Below are positions 12,410 through 24,331 of a DNA stretch of 64,000 bases, piece by piece. The DNA comes from Buddleja alternifolia. Taxonomy: Eukaryota > Streptophyta > Magnoliopsida > Lamiales > Scrophulariaceae. The notes beneath the pieces are model-generated. The model was given only the letters and a program-made list of their open reading frames with translations, did not search any database and was not told where the DNA came from. The stretch lies in contig CM033405.1 of the NCBI GenBank assembly GCA_019426215.1, positions 9,029,001 to 9,093,000 on the forward strand. Direction: 5' to 3'. Numbering within the stretch: the stretch's first letter is position 1; every line of letters begins with the position of its first letter. The position numbers and the translations under genes are program-made.

Positions 12410-13933
12410 TCATGCTTCAAAATTTTTTTGTACAAGACTAGAACTAATCATGGTTTTCATACTTCCTGTATCTAAACTGGCTTTTGTTGCAATATGTATT
12501 TCTTGATTACACCAAATTCGACAATCTAAAAGTATTAAGCTACTAGAACAGGGTATCTGTATTGGAGGTTCGTAAGCTGTATTTTGTAAATGTGTTTCCT
12601 CTAATTGTTGGTTAAGTTCATCAAGTGCTTCTATAACTATACCTTTTCCTTTAGTCTGATTACTGTTTATTTTTTCAAAATTTTTTAATTTTAATTCTAT
12701 TAATTGTATTCTTAAGTCTAGATTTTCTATTTTTTGATTTAAGACCTCTAAATTTTCTTGCTTTTTATTAGGCTTTGGTGATACATCGGTTGTTATGTTA
12801 TAAGCCTCTTTAGCACAAATAAAACAAATTTCATCAAAACATATATTACATTGATATCTTAAATGCATATCAGGATGTAATCTACAAATACTACAGGCTA
12901 TATTCATAGTTCCTTTTCCATTTGTATATTTATGATCACATGAATTATTCATAAAAGTGTATTCTATTATATTTGGAATTTCTTGTCCTTCTTCACTTAC
13001 TATACCATATATACTTTCATTATTATTTTCATTACCATCTATACTTACTACGTCTTCATCTAGTTGTTCTGCTATAGCTGCTCTTTCCATATTAAATTGT
13101 CTTTTTGGACATCTATTAGTTAAATGTTTAGGATCTCCACAAATATAGCAAGTGTATTTCCTAGTTGAAGGCTTTCTAACATGATTAAAGGGTTTTCTTC
13201 CATGTTTATATTGTCTAAAACTAGATTTTGGTTTATTGGATTTTCTTAATATTTTTCGTTTTGGTTTAAATTAATTTCTTTGTCCATATTGTTGTGGAGT
13301 ATATATGGCTTTTCTACAAAACTCATAAGATTGCTTTCTAATTTGTTCTCTAATGAATTCTTCCTTACACCACTCCTGAAGTTTAAAGAAAGTATATTGT
13401 ACTCTAAGTCCTATACCTAATCCTGTAAGATTACCATTGTTCTTTATCCATTCTTCATGTATTCTTTTTCCTAAATCTTGTGGCAATTTTGTAAAATATC
13501 TATTACATAATTCTTTATCAAATGCTTTATTAGCTTCTGCTATTAATCGTGTGAAATCCTGACTAAAAGATATAATATATTTCATATCGGTTATAATAAG
13601 TTGTTCTAGGTTTCTAAGTATATTATCTTGTATGAATGTACTTTCTTAACCTGGATCTATTCCTATTATTAAGGTTCTAATAAAACTAGTAAAATTATAA
13701 GGATTATTTCCTAGGGCTTTTATCTCAATAATTTTAGCAGGATCATTTTAATTCTTACTTTGCCAAATAGATAATACCGTAGGTCCTAAGCATGTTTCTA
13801 AGAAGTTAAACATATCCACATCTGCCTTTTTATTTATTTCGCAATGCCTTACTACACATTGTTCCCATATATTTACTTCTTCTGACCACATTTGCGGGCT
13901 TCCTAATTCAATTACTAGCATGGTTCCACTCAT
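12410..13933 (-). pseudogene. Pararetrovirus polyprotein: capsid, zinc motifs and protease, left copy
   Basis: Capsid core from about 13933 (LVIELGSPQMWSEEVN) through ETCLGPTVLSIWQ, NPYNFTSFIR, CNRYFTKLPQDLGKRIHEEW and KQSYEFC, the layout of badnavirus-type coat proteins. A basic stretch and CCHC knuckle follow at 13109-13150 (C-X2-C-X4-H-X4-C). A second Cys array, C-X2-C-X11-C-X2-C-X4-C-X2-C, is complete at 12815-12895. A heptad-like coiled coil precedes the aspartic protease, whose active triplet DTG is intact at 12464-12472. Stops occur near 13747, 13650 and 13271; the last 226 codons (13090-12410) are open. Confidence 0.85.
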
Positions 13934-15465
13934 GGTTTTCCTATGGGTTGCCTTAATACTACATATTTATTTGGTTGGGTTGACCCATATTCATATGTTG
14001 GGTTTTTCCATTCTGGTCTCCCACTCATTTTTACATTTCTGGCTGGAACTTCACTATAATCTGGTTCTACTCTACTTCTTTTTCCTGGATAACTACTTGC
14101 ACTTGCTTGACTATCGGCCATAAAAGTTATTTCGTTACTATTCTTTTCTTTATTTTTAAAGAATTTTTCAAATTTCACTTTTCCTGAGCATATATCTTCT
14201 ACTAAATCAATATTATAATATTGCTTAAATTCTTCCTCTGTTGATTCTAAATTTATGTCTAAATTCATTGCTTCGAAATACATTTCATCTACTAATTCTC
14301 TTAAATTATTTATTTCAAAATTCTTGGTTAATATTTCTTTTATATTTTTTGTTCTATAATCATTTTTAAGCTGACTTTCTAATTGTCTAATCTCTTCATC
14401 TATTTCTTGTATATTTTCTTCCTCTTCTTGTTCTTCGCTTTCTATATCAGATTCTATTTCCCAATTTGCAAATCTACTAGTTATTCTAACTTCTTCTTCT
14501 TCCATAATATTCATATAGCTGTTTCAGTTTTATCATCAGTTTCTTCTTCTAGATCTTCTAAATTTTCCTTGGGATCTTGCTTTTGGTAATTAAGAAATCT
14601 AATAGAAGTTTGACCTCTACTATTTGTATATATTACGATTTCTCCTCAAATCTTAACCGTGTCTTTTTCTTCTAAGTGCTTGGTTAATTCTCATTCTTCT
14701 CTATTTAAATCGCTATTATCTATATTTAAGGGTTTAATCATTTTTACTCCTACTGAGGCTAGTCCATCTATGTTAATTTTACATTGAGGGAAACTATTAT
14801 TAGTCACTCTTCCTAAAAATGCTATAGAAACTACTAAGTTATTACCATCATACGTTTCATATCCTCTAGTTTGTAGTCCTATAGTGATTTTACCAATATC
14901 TTTAATGCTTCTCATCATATTTGGAGCTACATAAAATATTCCTACATTATTATTCATATCTATTTCCATACTGGCGAATATCGCTCTTTTAGCATCTGAC
15001 CAACTTTTGTCTAATAATAAAACTAAAACTTTTCCACCAGTTCCTTTCCTAGTTAATTCCTTTATTCCTACAATAATTAATCCTAAGTGTATATATTTTG
15101 TTCAACTGTTTTAATTGCTTTATACATTCTTGACTGACTAAGCTTATATTTTCTGCATTTGATGTAACTTTTACTTCTTTTTCTCTAAATTTCTTAATTA
15201 AATGTGTGTTAAAATCCATTTTTCCTACTTTGTATAATGTTTTAGGTTTTAACTTATCTATTCCTTTGTTGTTGTACAAACTACGATTTTTCTCTACATC
15301 TATAATTTCTTCTAATTCTACTTCTCTAGCTGAGCTTTGACTTCGTGATCCTTTGAATATTCTTTTAGTGAAGGTGTTACTTATTTTTCCTTCTTCTTTT
15401 TCTTTACCTCTCGATTCAATTATAGTTCTACTGGTACCACTAAATGATCTCAATATTTTTATCAA
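13930..15465 (-). pseudogene. Pararetrovirus polyprotein: movement protein part, left copy
   Basis: N-terminal part of ORF3. The 30K-type movement protein, which opens plasmodesmata for cell-to-cell spread, spans about 15465-14690; its core is in 14969-14691 (NNNVGIFYVAPNMM, ITIGLQTRGYETY). An acidic, helix-rich linker (14514-13930) leads to the capsid; it contains EEFKQYYNIDLVED and a basic RSRVEPDYSEVP segment. The frame begins at a TTG that overlaps the ORF2 stop (TTGA, 15462-15465), where related viruses have ATGA. Frame changes near 15060 and stops near 14690 and 14515 break it. Confidence 0.75.
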
Positions 15466-15797
15466 TATATATATTTTTTAGGCTCTTTTTTAGGTTTTTC
15501 AGACTCGTCTAGTGCTAGATTTGCTAATTTTTCTTCTAAATTATCTTGTAAATCTCTTTTAATTACTTGAGATACAGTATCAATTTTAGTACTTAACTTT
15601 TCTATTTTATTTTCTAATTTGTCTAGATTTTCAATTTTTTGTAAAATTAAAGCAAATTGAATATTCCAAAGTTTAGGATATAATTTATTTGAATTACTAT
15701 TTCCTTGGTAGGTAGTAAATCCTGATTCTGTACTTAAATAAGTATTTGCTAATTCAATTGCCCTTTTATATTCTAATATATTCTCTAAATTGTTCAT
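15462..15797 (-). CDS. Pararetrovirus ORF2 (111 codons), left copy
   Basis: The only complete small viral ORF in the window: ATG at 15795-15797, TGA at 15462-15464. It starts within the stop of ORF1 (ATGA overlap at 15794-15797) and ends in a TTGA overlap with ORF3, the compact layout used for leaky ribosome scanning by badnaviruses and Rice tungro bacilliform virus. The middle is a coiled coil (KIENLDKLENKIEKLSTKID) and the C-terminus is Lys-rich, which fits a nucleic-acid-binding, virion-associated small protein. Length matches the roughly 110-residue P12 of Tungrovirus. Function is inferred from position and form. Confidence 0.7.
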   Translation of the reverse strand: MNNLENILEYKRAIELANTYLSTESGFTTYQGNSNSNKLYPKLWNIQFALILQKIENLDKLENKIEKLSTKIDTVSQVIKRDLQDNLEEKLANLALDESEKPKKEPKKYIY

Positions 15798-16554
15798 CCA
15801 CTAACTATTCGTTATATATTCTTCAAAATTTTATTAGTCTCTAAAATTTGGGCTTCAAATTTATTTATTTTCTCTATTACTTGACTTAGGGTTTTCTTAG
15901 TTTCGATTTCTGTTTGTTTTAGTTTATTGCTTTCCAAGCTACATTTAACTCTATTACCTCGTCTTGAGTAGGAAAAAGCTTATTATATTTTTTAATTATT
16001 TTTTAAGTTTCCCCAAATTGTTGTTTAATATAATCTAAGTTATTATTTCACCTCTTTTTATTATTTCTCTATTTATTAAAACGGCTTCTTTTAATGATTC
16101 TAAGGTTTTATAAAATTTGGTATTTTCTAATTCTAAGTTCGACGCTTGAGATATAAGTGAATCCGTTAAACTATTTAAGTGTTTATTTTCTGAATGTAAA
16201 TTGTGCTTAAAACTTGAATCAAATCTACAAATAAATTTATGTTTATCTAAAGAGATTATTGATCTATGGGCTAAGTTATATTCAAGATCTAAATATTCTA
16301 ATCAATGAAAATTAGAAGGATCTAGTTTAATAAAAAACTGCTATTAATATACTCAAGACTAAAAGGAATTTAATATAGTGTTGGTGATCTCGTAATCTAG
16401 GTGGTAAGTTAAGATAAGTATTAACCCAATTATCTCTCCTAATTATTAATTGGTTTCGTAATTCTAGTATTAATTCTGGGTTATTATAGTTTAAGTTTTC
16501 TAAAGTATTAAAACAATCAATAAAAGAGTTTAAAATATGAGGTGGAATTGGCAT
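15794..16554 (-). pseudogene. Pararetrovirus ORF1, left copy
   Basis: First viral ORF, about 250 codons from ATG at 16552-16554 to the TGA at 15794-15796 that overlaps the ORF2 start. The first 75 codons are open (16554-16327); later codons are interrupted by stops, for example near 16325 and 15990, and by small shifts. The later part is rich in Lys, Glu, Leu and Ile and has heptad character, so a long coiled coil is likely. ORF1 proteins of badnaviruses and tungroviruses are of unknown or virion-associated function; size would fit the 24 kDa class. Confidence 0.65.
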
Positions 16555-16720
16555 GTAAGCAAATTACTTAAATAATCAAGGATTTATGCAAATTTATAAA
16601 AGCGGGCTAGGATTTTCTTTTCATTAAAATATGTATAATTGCTCTCATGGGTATAAATAGTTACTAAAGAAATAAAAGGACTGAATTGAAAACCACATAA
16701 AATTTATGGGCAATTTGACT

Positions 16721-16929
16721 TGGTCAAAAATAGTGGTTGATCTATTTTCTTAAAATGTATAAGTAGAGAGCTATTTTCTTTTTAAAAAAATACCATTTGG
16801 AGGCTATTCACTCAATTAATCTCCTAGGAACAGTTAAGTAAACAGCCTTTGACTACACCATTTTTAAGAAAATAGCCTTCTGACTTCACATTTTAGGAAA
16901 ATAACCCCTTGACTTCAGCAATTATTTTT
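16721..16929. repeat. Axis of the inverted viral pair, with short internal repeats
   Basis: Unmatched core between the two viral arms. To each side, the leader sequence before ORF1 is mirrored (16570-16720 against 16930-17090). The core contains imperfect repeats of a short unit around AAAATAGCC and TGACTTCA, some direct and some inverted. It carries no ORF. Confidence 0.6.
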
Positions 16930-17100
16930 TACCAAGTCAAATGGCCCATAAACTTTATGTTGTTGACATTTCAATCCTTTCTTTTCTTTAGCAAATATTT
17001 ATACCCACGAGAGTAATTATACATATTTTAAAGAAAAGGGAATACCAACTCGATTTTGTAAATTTGCATAAATCCTTGATTATTTACGTGATTTGCTTAC

Positions 17101-17861
17101 ATGCCAATTCCACCTCATATTATAAACTCTTTTATTGATTGTCTTAATACCTTAGAAAACTTAGACTATAATAACCTAGAATTAATACTAAATTACGAAA
17201 CCAATTAATAATTAGGAGAGATAATTGGGTTAATACTTATCTTAACTTACCACCTAGATCACGAGATCACCAACACTATATTAAATTCCTTTTAATCTTA
17301 GATATATTAATAGCAGTCATTTATTAAAATAGATCCTTCTAATTTTAAAAGAGTAGAATATTTAGATCTTGAATATAGCTTAGCTAATAGATCCATAATC
17401 GCTTTAGGTAAACATAAATTTATTTGTAGATTTGATTCAAATTTTAAGCATAATTTACATTCGGAACATAAACACTTAAATAGTTTAACGGATTTACTTA
17501 TATCTCTAGCATCAAACTTAGAATTAGAAAACACAAAATTTTATAAAATCTTAGAATCATTAAAAGAAGCCCTGTTAATAAATAGAGAAATAGTAAAAAG
17601 AGGTGAAAATAACAACTTAGATTATATTAAACAACAGTCTGAGGAAATTTTAAGATAGTTAAAAAATATAATAAGCTTTTCCCTATTAAAGACGAGGTAA
17701 TAGAGTTAAAATATAGCTTGGAAAGAAAAAAAATAAAACAAATAGAAATTGAAACTATGAAAATCCGAAGCCAAGTAATAGGCTAAATAAATAAATTTGA
17801 AGCCCAAATTTTAGAGACTAATAAAACTTTAAAAAATATAGAACGAATAGTTAGTGGATGA
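17101..17861 (+). pseudogene. Pararetrovirus ORF1, right copy
   Basis: Starts ATG at 17101 (MPIPPHIINSFID) like the left copy and ends at a TGA (17859-17861) overlapping the ORF2 ATG. It stops early after about 35 codons and has more stops later, for instance near 17656. The remaining sequence keeps the Lys/Glu/Ile-rich, coiled-coil-like pattern of the left copy. Confidence 0.6.
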
Positions 17862-18194
17862 GCAATCTAGAAAATAGACCAGAATATAAAAGGGCAATTG
17901 AAGTATCAAACACCTACTTAATTAAGTACAAAAACTGGATTTACTAACTACCAAGGAAATAGTAATTCAGATAAATTATATCCTAAACTTTGGAATATTC
18001 AATTCTCTTTAATTTTACAAATGTTTAAAAGGTTAGACAAATTAGAAAATAAAATAGAAAAGTTAAGTACTAAAATTGACACAATATCACAAGTAATTAA
18101 AGGAGATTTACAAGATAGTATAGAGGAAAAATTAGCAAATCTAGCACTAGGCGGGTCTAAAAAACCTAAAACTGAACCTAAAAATATATATATA
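17858..18194 (+). pseudogene. Pararetrovirus ORF2, right copy
   Basis: ATG at 17858-17860 sits in an ATGA overlap with ORF1. A frameshift near 17925 gives an early stop at about 17945. From 18021 the coiled-coil part (FKRLDKLENKIEKLSTKID) is open again. The stop seen in the left copy is changed here (TGA to TGG), so this frame runs on into the start of ORF3. Confidence 0.65.
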
Positions 18195-19740
18195 TTGGTA
18201 AATATGTTAAGATCATGTAGTGGCACTAGTAGAACAATAGTTGAATCAAGAGGTAAAGAAAAAGAGGAAGGAAAGAATATTCAAAGGATCAGGAAGCCAA
18301 AGCTCAGCTAAAGAAGTAGAATTAGATGAGATTATAAATGCAGAGGAAAATCTTAAGTTGTACAACAACAAAGGAATAGATAAGTTAAAGCCTAAAACAT
18401 TATACAAAGTAGGAAAAATAGATTTTAACACACATTTAATTTAGAAATTCAGAGTAAAAGAAGTAAAAGTTACATCAAATGTAGAAAATATAAGCTTAGT
18501 CAGACAAGAATGTATAAAGCAATTAAAACAGTTGAAACAAAAATATATACATCAAGGATTAATTATTGTAGGAATAAAGAGATTAACTAGAAAAGGAATC
18601 GATGGAAAAGTTTTAGTTTTACTATTAGATAAAAGTTGGATAGATGCTAAAAGAGCAGTGTTTGCTAGTATGAAAATAGATATGAATAATAATGTAGGAA
18701 TATTTTATGTAACTCCAAATATGATGAAAAACATTAAAGATCTTAGTAAAATCACTATAGGATTACAAACTAGAGGATATGAAACGTATGATAGTAATAA
18801 TTTGGTAATATCTATAGCATTTTTAGGAAAAATGACTAATAATAGTTTCCCTCAATATAAAATTAACATAGATGGAATAATAGATGGATTAGACTTAGTA
18901 GGAGTAAAAATGATTAAACCCTTAAATATAGATAATAGCGATTTAAATGGAGAAGAATGAGAATTAACTAAGCACTTAAAAGAAAAAGACACAGTTAAGA
19001 TTCCAGGAGAAAGCGTAGTGTACACAAATAGTAGAGGTCAAACTTCTATTAGATTTCTTAATTACCAAAAGCAAGATCCCAGGGAAAATTTAGAAGATTT
19101 AGAAGAAGAAACTGATAATGAAACTGAAACAAGCTATATGAATATTATAGAAGAAGAGAAAGTTAGAATAACTAGTAGATTTGCAAATTGCGAAATAGAA
19201 TCTGACATAGAAAGCGAAGAAGAAGAAAAGAAAGATACTATAGAAGAAATAAACGAAGAGATTAGACAATTAGAAAGTTAGCTTAAAAATGATTATAGAC
19301 CAAAAAATATGGAAGAAATACTAACAACGAATTTGGAGATAAATAATTTAAGAGAATTAGTAGATGAAATGTACTTTGAAGCAATGAATTTAAATATAAA
19401 TCTAGAATCAGCTGAAGAAGAATTTAAACAACATTATAATATTGATTTTGTAGATGATATATGTTTAGGAAAAATGAAAATTGAAAAATTCTTTAAAAAT
19501 AAAGAAAATAATAGTAATGAAATAACTTTTATGGCAGATAGTCAATCAAGTATTAGTAGCAATCCAGGAAAAAAAACTAGAGTAGAACCAGATTAGAGTG
19601 AAGTTCCAGTCAGAAATGTAGAAATGAGTAGGAGACCAGAATGGAAAAATCCAACGTATGAATATGGATCAACCCAACTAAATAAATATGTAGGATTAAG
19701 GCAACCCATAAGAAAAACCATGAGTGGAACCATGTTATTA
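18195..19740 (+). pseudogene. Pararetrovirus polyprotein: movement protein part, right copy
   Basis: Matches 15465-13930 of the left copy. The 30K-type movement protein core is open at 18532-18960 (NNNVGIFYVTPNMM, ITIGLQTRGYETY). The linker is open in pieces: 19018-19281, then 19309-19596. The likely start region is the first ATG after the lost ORF2 stop, near 18203. A frame change near 18290, a TAG near 18442 and stops near 18958, 19279 and 19594 break it. Confidence 0.75.
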
Positions 19741-21240
19741 ATTGAATTAGGAGCCCACAAATATGGCTAGAAGAAATAAATATGGGAACAATGTGTAGTA
19801 AGACATTGAGAAATAAATAAAAAGGCAGATATGGATATGTTTAACTTTTTGGAAACATGCTTAGGACCTACATCATTATCTATTTGGCAAAGTAAAAAGA
19901 AAAATGATCCTGCTAAAATTAATGAAATAAAAGCTTTAGGAAATAATCCATATAACTTTACTAGTTTTATTAGAAACTTAATCATAGGAATAAATCCAGG
20001 AAGAGAAAGTACATTCATACAATATATTGCACTTAGAAACCTAGAGCAACTCACCATAACCGACATGAAATACATTATACCTTTTAGTCAAGATTTCACA
20101 AGACTAATTGCAGAAGCTAATAAAGCATTTGACGAAAAATTATGTAATAGATATTTTACAAAATTGCCACATGATTTAGGAAAAAGAATACATGAAGAAT
20201 GGATAAACAACAATGGTAATCTTACAGGATTAGGTATAGGACCTAGAGTACAATATTCTTTCTTTCAAATTCAAAAATAGTGTAAAGAAGAATTCATTAG
20301 AGAACAAATTAGAAAGCAATCTTATGAGTTTTGTAGAAAAGCCATGTACACTCCACAACAATATGGACATGGAAATTACTTTAAGCCAAACGAAAAATAT
20401 TAAGAAAATCCAATAAACCAAAATCTAGTTTTAGACACTATAGACAAGGAAGGAAACCCCTAATTATGTTAGAAAGCCATCAACTAGGAAATGCACTTGT
20501 TATATTTGTGGAGATCCTAAACATTTAGCTAACAGATGCCCAAAAAGACAATTTAATATGGAAAGAGCAGTCATAGCAGAACAACTAGATGAAGATGTAG
20601 TAAGTATAGATGGTTATGAAAGTGATAATGAAAGTATATATAATATAGTAAGTGAAGAAGGACCAGAAATTCCAAATATAATAGAATACACTTATATGAA
20701 TAATTCATGTGATCATAAATATATAAATGGAAAAGGAACTATAAGTATAGCCTGTAGTATTTGTAGATTATATCCTGATATGCATTTAAAATATCAGTGT
20801 AATATATATTTTTATGAAATTTGTTTTATTTGTGCTAAAGAAGTATATAATATAGAAACAAATGTATCGCCTAAACCTAGCAAAAAACTAGAAAAGATAG
20901 AGGTCCTAAGTCACAAAATAGAAAATTTAGACTTAAGAATACAATTAATAGAATTAAAATTGAAACGTACTGAAAACATAAATAGTAATCAAACTAAAGG
21001 AAAAGGTGTAGTTGTAGAAGAACTTGATGAACTTAACCAACATTTACAAGAAACACATTTATAAATTATAGCATACGAACCACCAATACAAATACCCTGT
21101 TCTAGTAGCTTAGTACTTTTAGATTGTAGGATTTGGTGTAATCAAAAAGTATACATTGAGACTAAAGCCATTTTAGATACAAGAAGTACAAAAGGTATGA
21201 TTAGTTCTAGTCTTGAACCAAAAGACTTTGAAGCATAATT
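19721..21240 (+). pseudogene. Pararetrovirus polyprotein: capsid, zinc motifs and protease, right copy
   Basis: Capsid core open at 19831-20280 (ETCLGPTSLSIWQ, NPYNFTSFIR, CNRYFTKLPHDLGKRIHEEW). The CCHC knuckle is intact at 20498-20539. The second Cys array at 20753-20833 has lost one ligand: the second Cys of the middle pair is Tyr. The protease triplet at 21176-21184 reads DTR instead of DTG, which should abolish activity. Stops occur near 19770, 20278, 20402 and 21062. This copy is clearly dead. Confidence 0.85.
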
Positions 21241-24200
21241 AAGTTATAAAGTTACCAGTAGAATTGCAGAAAATAGATTAATGAAGATAACAAAAGAATT
21301 GATTAACGTAGGAATACAATTTAAAGATTTTTCTGGAAATTATAGTAGCAAATAAACTTTAAGACAAGTACTTATCGCCCCAAATCATATAACAATCCAA
21401 AAATTCCTTTTAGGATTAAATTTTAACTGTGCATTAAATGGTAGTATATTAATCGGTAAAAATTACAATACCATTAGTAAATATAATTATACATTTCCTA
21501 CCAATAGATATATTATACAATTAGAGTTGACTGCGAAGCGTGGTGGACATGGTATTTCTGATTTAGATTTTTTCAAAGAATTAGAACAAAACAATATAGA
21601 ATTTGAAACCTTAGACATCCTATTAGATGAAAAATATAGAGATATAGGAAAGGTATTAGAAGTTTTAAACTTAGAAAATGAAATACTATTACATAAGTTA
21701 GATAAATTAGGATTTATAGGAGAAGATTTAGCAAAAAATAAAGTAAAATATACTGTAGCAATTGAGTACACGCCTGGAGATATAAAGGAGTTTAAAACAC
21801 AAATAAAGGAAATGATAGAAATAGGCATAATAAGAAAAAGTGATAGCCCTCATAGATTTGCAGCTTTTATAGTAAGGAATAATGCAGAAATAAAAAGAGG
21901 AAAACTAAGGAATAATGCAGAAATAAAAAGAGAAAAACTAGGATAGTTTATAATTATAAACGACTTAATGATAATACAGAGGATGATGCTTATAGAATAC
22001 CTATTAAAGAAGAGTTAATTAATTTAATTGAAGATAAAAAGATTTTTTCAAAATTTGATTTAAAAAACGAATACAATCAAATTAAAATGGTAGAAGAAGA
22101 TAAAAAATGGACAACATTTAGTTGTAGTGAAGGACATTTCGAATGGAATGTTCTTTCTTTTGGTTTAAAAAATGTTCCAGCAATATTTCAGAGATTTATG
22201 GATAATATTTTTAAACTTTTAGATTTTTGTTTAGTATACATAGATGACATCTTAATTGCCTCTGGAAATATTAAACAGCGTCAAGAGCACCTAAAGCAAG
22301 TATTTCAGTTAATAGAGGAAAATAGAATAGTAGTGTCTAAAAAGAAAATGAAACTTTTTAAAAGAAGAATTAATTTTCTAGGATTGGAAATAGGAAACAA
22401 AAAAATTACTCTTCAACCCCATATAGCCCAAAAAATATTAAGTTTTCCTGAAAAATTAGATAACTTAAAACAAATACAATAGGACCATTATATAAGAAAA
22501 TAGGAAAGTCAGGACAGAGAAACTTTAACGCTGAAAATACTCAGTTAGTGAGAAAGATAAAAGAAGCAGCAAAGCAATTAGGACCTTTAGAATTACCCTT
22601 AGTAACTGATTATATTGTTATAGAAGTGGATAGTTCATCATAGGATGGAGAGCAATATTAATAACTAAACCTAATAAGTATTCTCCCAAAATAACTGAAA
22701 AATTATCTACATATGCTAGTGGTAATTTTAATAAGGAAAGAAGTAATTGGACTAGTTTAGACTATGAAATAGCAGGAGTTATAAAGGCTATAGATCATTT
22801 TAGAATTTATTTAAATAAACCTTTCACTATAAGAACATATTGTCAAGCTATTGTACGTTTTATAAAAAATGAAAATTCTAGTGATAAGCTCGTACTTTAC
22901 GGCTTTTTGGGTGCCTCTTTTCTTGGATTTGGCTCGTTTTCTAGTAAATTTTATCCCACATTATACCTTGATTTGTTTTATTTATGTGTATTAGGTGTAG
23001 AGCATCATTGGATCCAAAAGATGAAGAAAAAGTCAAGAAAAAATCGACAAACCTGTGATGCCGCAGCATCACAGTGTAAAACGGCTGTGCGAGAGAAATT
23101 TTGATGCTGCAGCATCCCGTCCGCGTACAGTAACCTATAAATAGGGTTTGAAGTCAGTTTTTGAAGGGGAGACACTTTTTACAACACAAGAATTGGGAGA
23201 AAACCCTAGGGAAGCAAGAGAAAAGCTTGAAGACTCTGAATTTGTCTACGAAAATGGAGAATTCAAGCAACAACGAGAAAATCAAGATTGTAATAGGGAG
23301 TTTTTCACTTTCTTTTGAGATTAGTTCATTGAACATGTCTTTTGAAGATTGTTATTTCTCTTTCTTTTCGACCATGAACTAAATTCGTTTGACTAAGGCC
23401 GTGTGAAGGCAAACTATAAATTATCGTTTATAAATTTGTGTTTTTGATTATTGCTTGGCATGCTATGTGTTCAATTTGTTGTATTTAATGCTTATGAGTG
23501 CTTGATCACCACTTGTTTGATAAATTGCTTAGCTTAGATTCCGAGAGGATATAGGTTAAGGATGCTTGAGCAATTGAACATCACGTCTTAGAATTGACTA
23601 GGGATAGATTTGATTCATTCGTGTAGCCTTCCGGTAACGGGGAATCTCATAAATCTTGTTAATGCATGTTTATTAATTGAATTCTCATATAGGGATATAG
23701 GGAATCATTAATTAACATAGACGCACTATACCAAGAGATTGGGTAGTGTATAATTTTGGAGTTTCCGCCATAGCATGATAAGTAATAATTGAATAACACA
23801 CTTCATAATCGATAAGGAGTAGTTTGGTCGGATCACGTGTCTTAGTTATCTCTCTTCCTCTGATTTTTCAATCTCTACGTGTTTTACATAATTAATTTTC
23901 TTTAGTCAATTAAACACTCACACCTTAATTATTTGATTTAACTTGGAATTAGGTAATACAGCAGTTTCAATACTTAAATACGTTGTCCCTTGGGTACGAT
24001 AATCCGGACTTAAATATCCATTATATTACTTGCACGATCTAGTGCACTTGCTAGGTTTTTGCATGTCAAGTTTTTTAGAAAACAAAATAATCGTAGATGG
24101 TTAAATTTTAGAAATATTATAGAAGGAAATGGATGTATAGTAGAATTTGAACATATAAAGAGAAAAAATAATAGTATAGTCGATTTGTTGAGTAGACAAT

Positions 24201-24331
24201 TAAATATAATTTTGGAAACAGAGAATGGACTCACAAGGAGAAAGCAATCAACGGCCAAGACCCACATTTTCATCAGCTCTCACAAGACTAGCCCCAAAAC
24301 CTCCAATGAGACCTCAAATGATCAACAATAG
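21241..24331 (+). pseudogene. Pararetrovirus polyprotein: RT and RNase H part, right copy, split by an LTR
   Basis: RT is open in two long pieces, 21527-21946 and 22087-22482, with the catalytic box YIDD intact at 22237-22248 and the flanking FSFGLKN-type block before it. A short direct duplication around AGGAATAATGCAGAAAT sits at about 21877-21940. About 70 bases are missing near 22480. RNase H begins near 22590 but has a stop inside its first motif, and its third acidic site is changed from Asp to Tyr (near 22838). A Gypsy LTR then splits the domain at 22882; the last part resumes near 24070 and runs to 24331, overlapping ORF4. Confidence 0.8.
22882..24068 (+). mobile_element. Solo Ty3/Gypsy-type LTR inserted in viral RNase H
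   Basis: About 1.19 kb that is absent from the left viral copy at the same site. It begins TGATAAGCTCG after TTCTAG and ends near TGCATGTCA, followed by TTTTAG in a continuing viral sequence, so a near 5-6 base target duplication is present (TTCTAG/TTTTAG). It has a TATA box (TATAAATA at 23136) and a terminal part with CTTGGGTACGA and CACGATCTAGTGCACTTG that resembles Athila/Tat LTR ends. No coding domain is present, so it is a solo LTR. Orientation is plus by the TATA box. The exact right end is uncertain by several bases. Confidence 0.65.

Larger units (their letters stand above)
7905..16720 (-). mobile_element. Endogenous pararetrovirus (Caulimoviridae, Tungrovirus-like), left copy
   Basis: Near-complete integrated viral genome read right to left: leader remnant, ORF1, ORF2, ORF3 polyprotein (movement, capsid, protease, RT, RNase H), ORF4, TATA box, poly(A) signal, degenerate tRNA-Met primer site and about 190 bases beyond it. 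It is the inverted counterpart of 16930-26833; the two share the whole gene order and most of their sequence but differ at many positions and in small indels, so they look like two separately decayed copies. No LTRs flank it, as expected for a virus that integrates by accident. It meets a truncated Copia element at about 7905. Confidence 0.85.
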
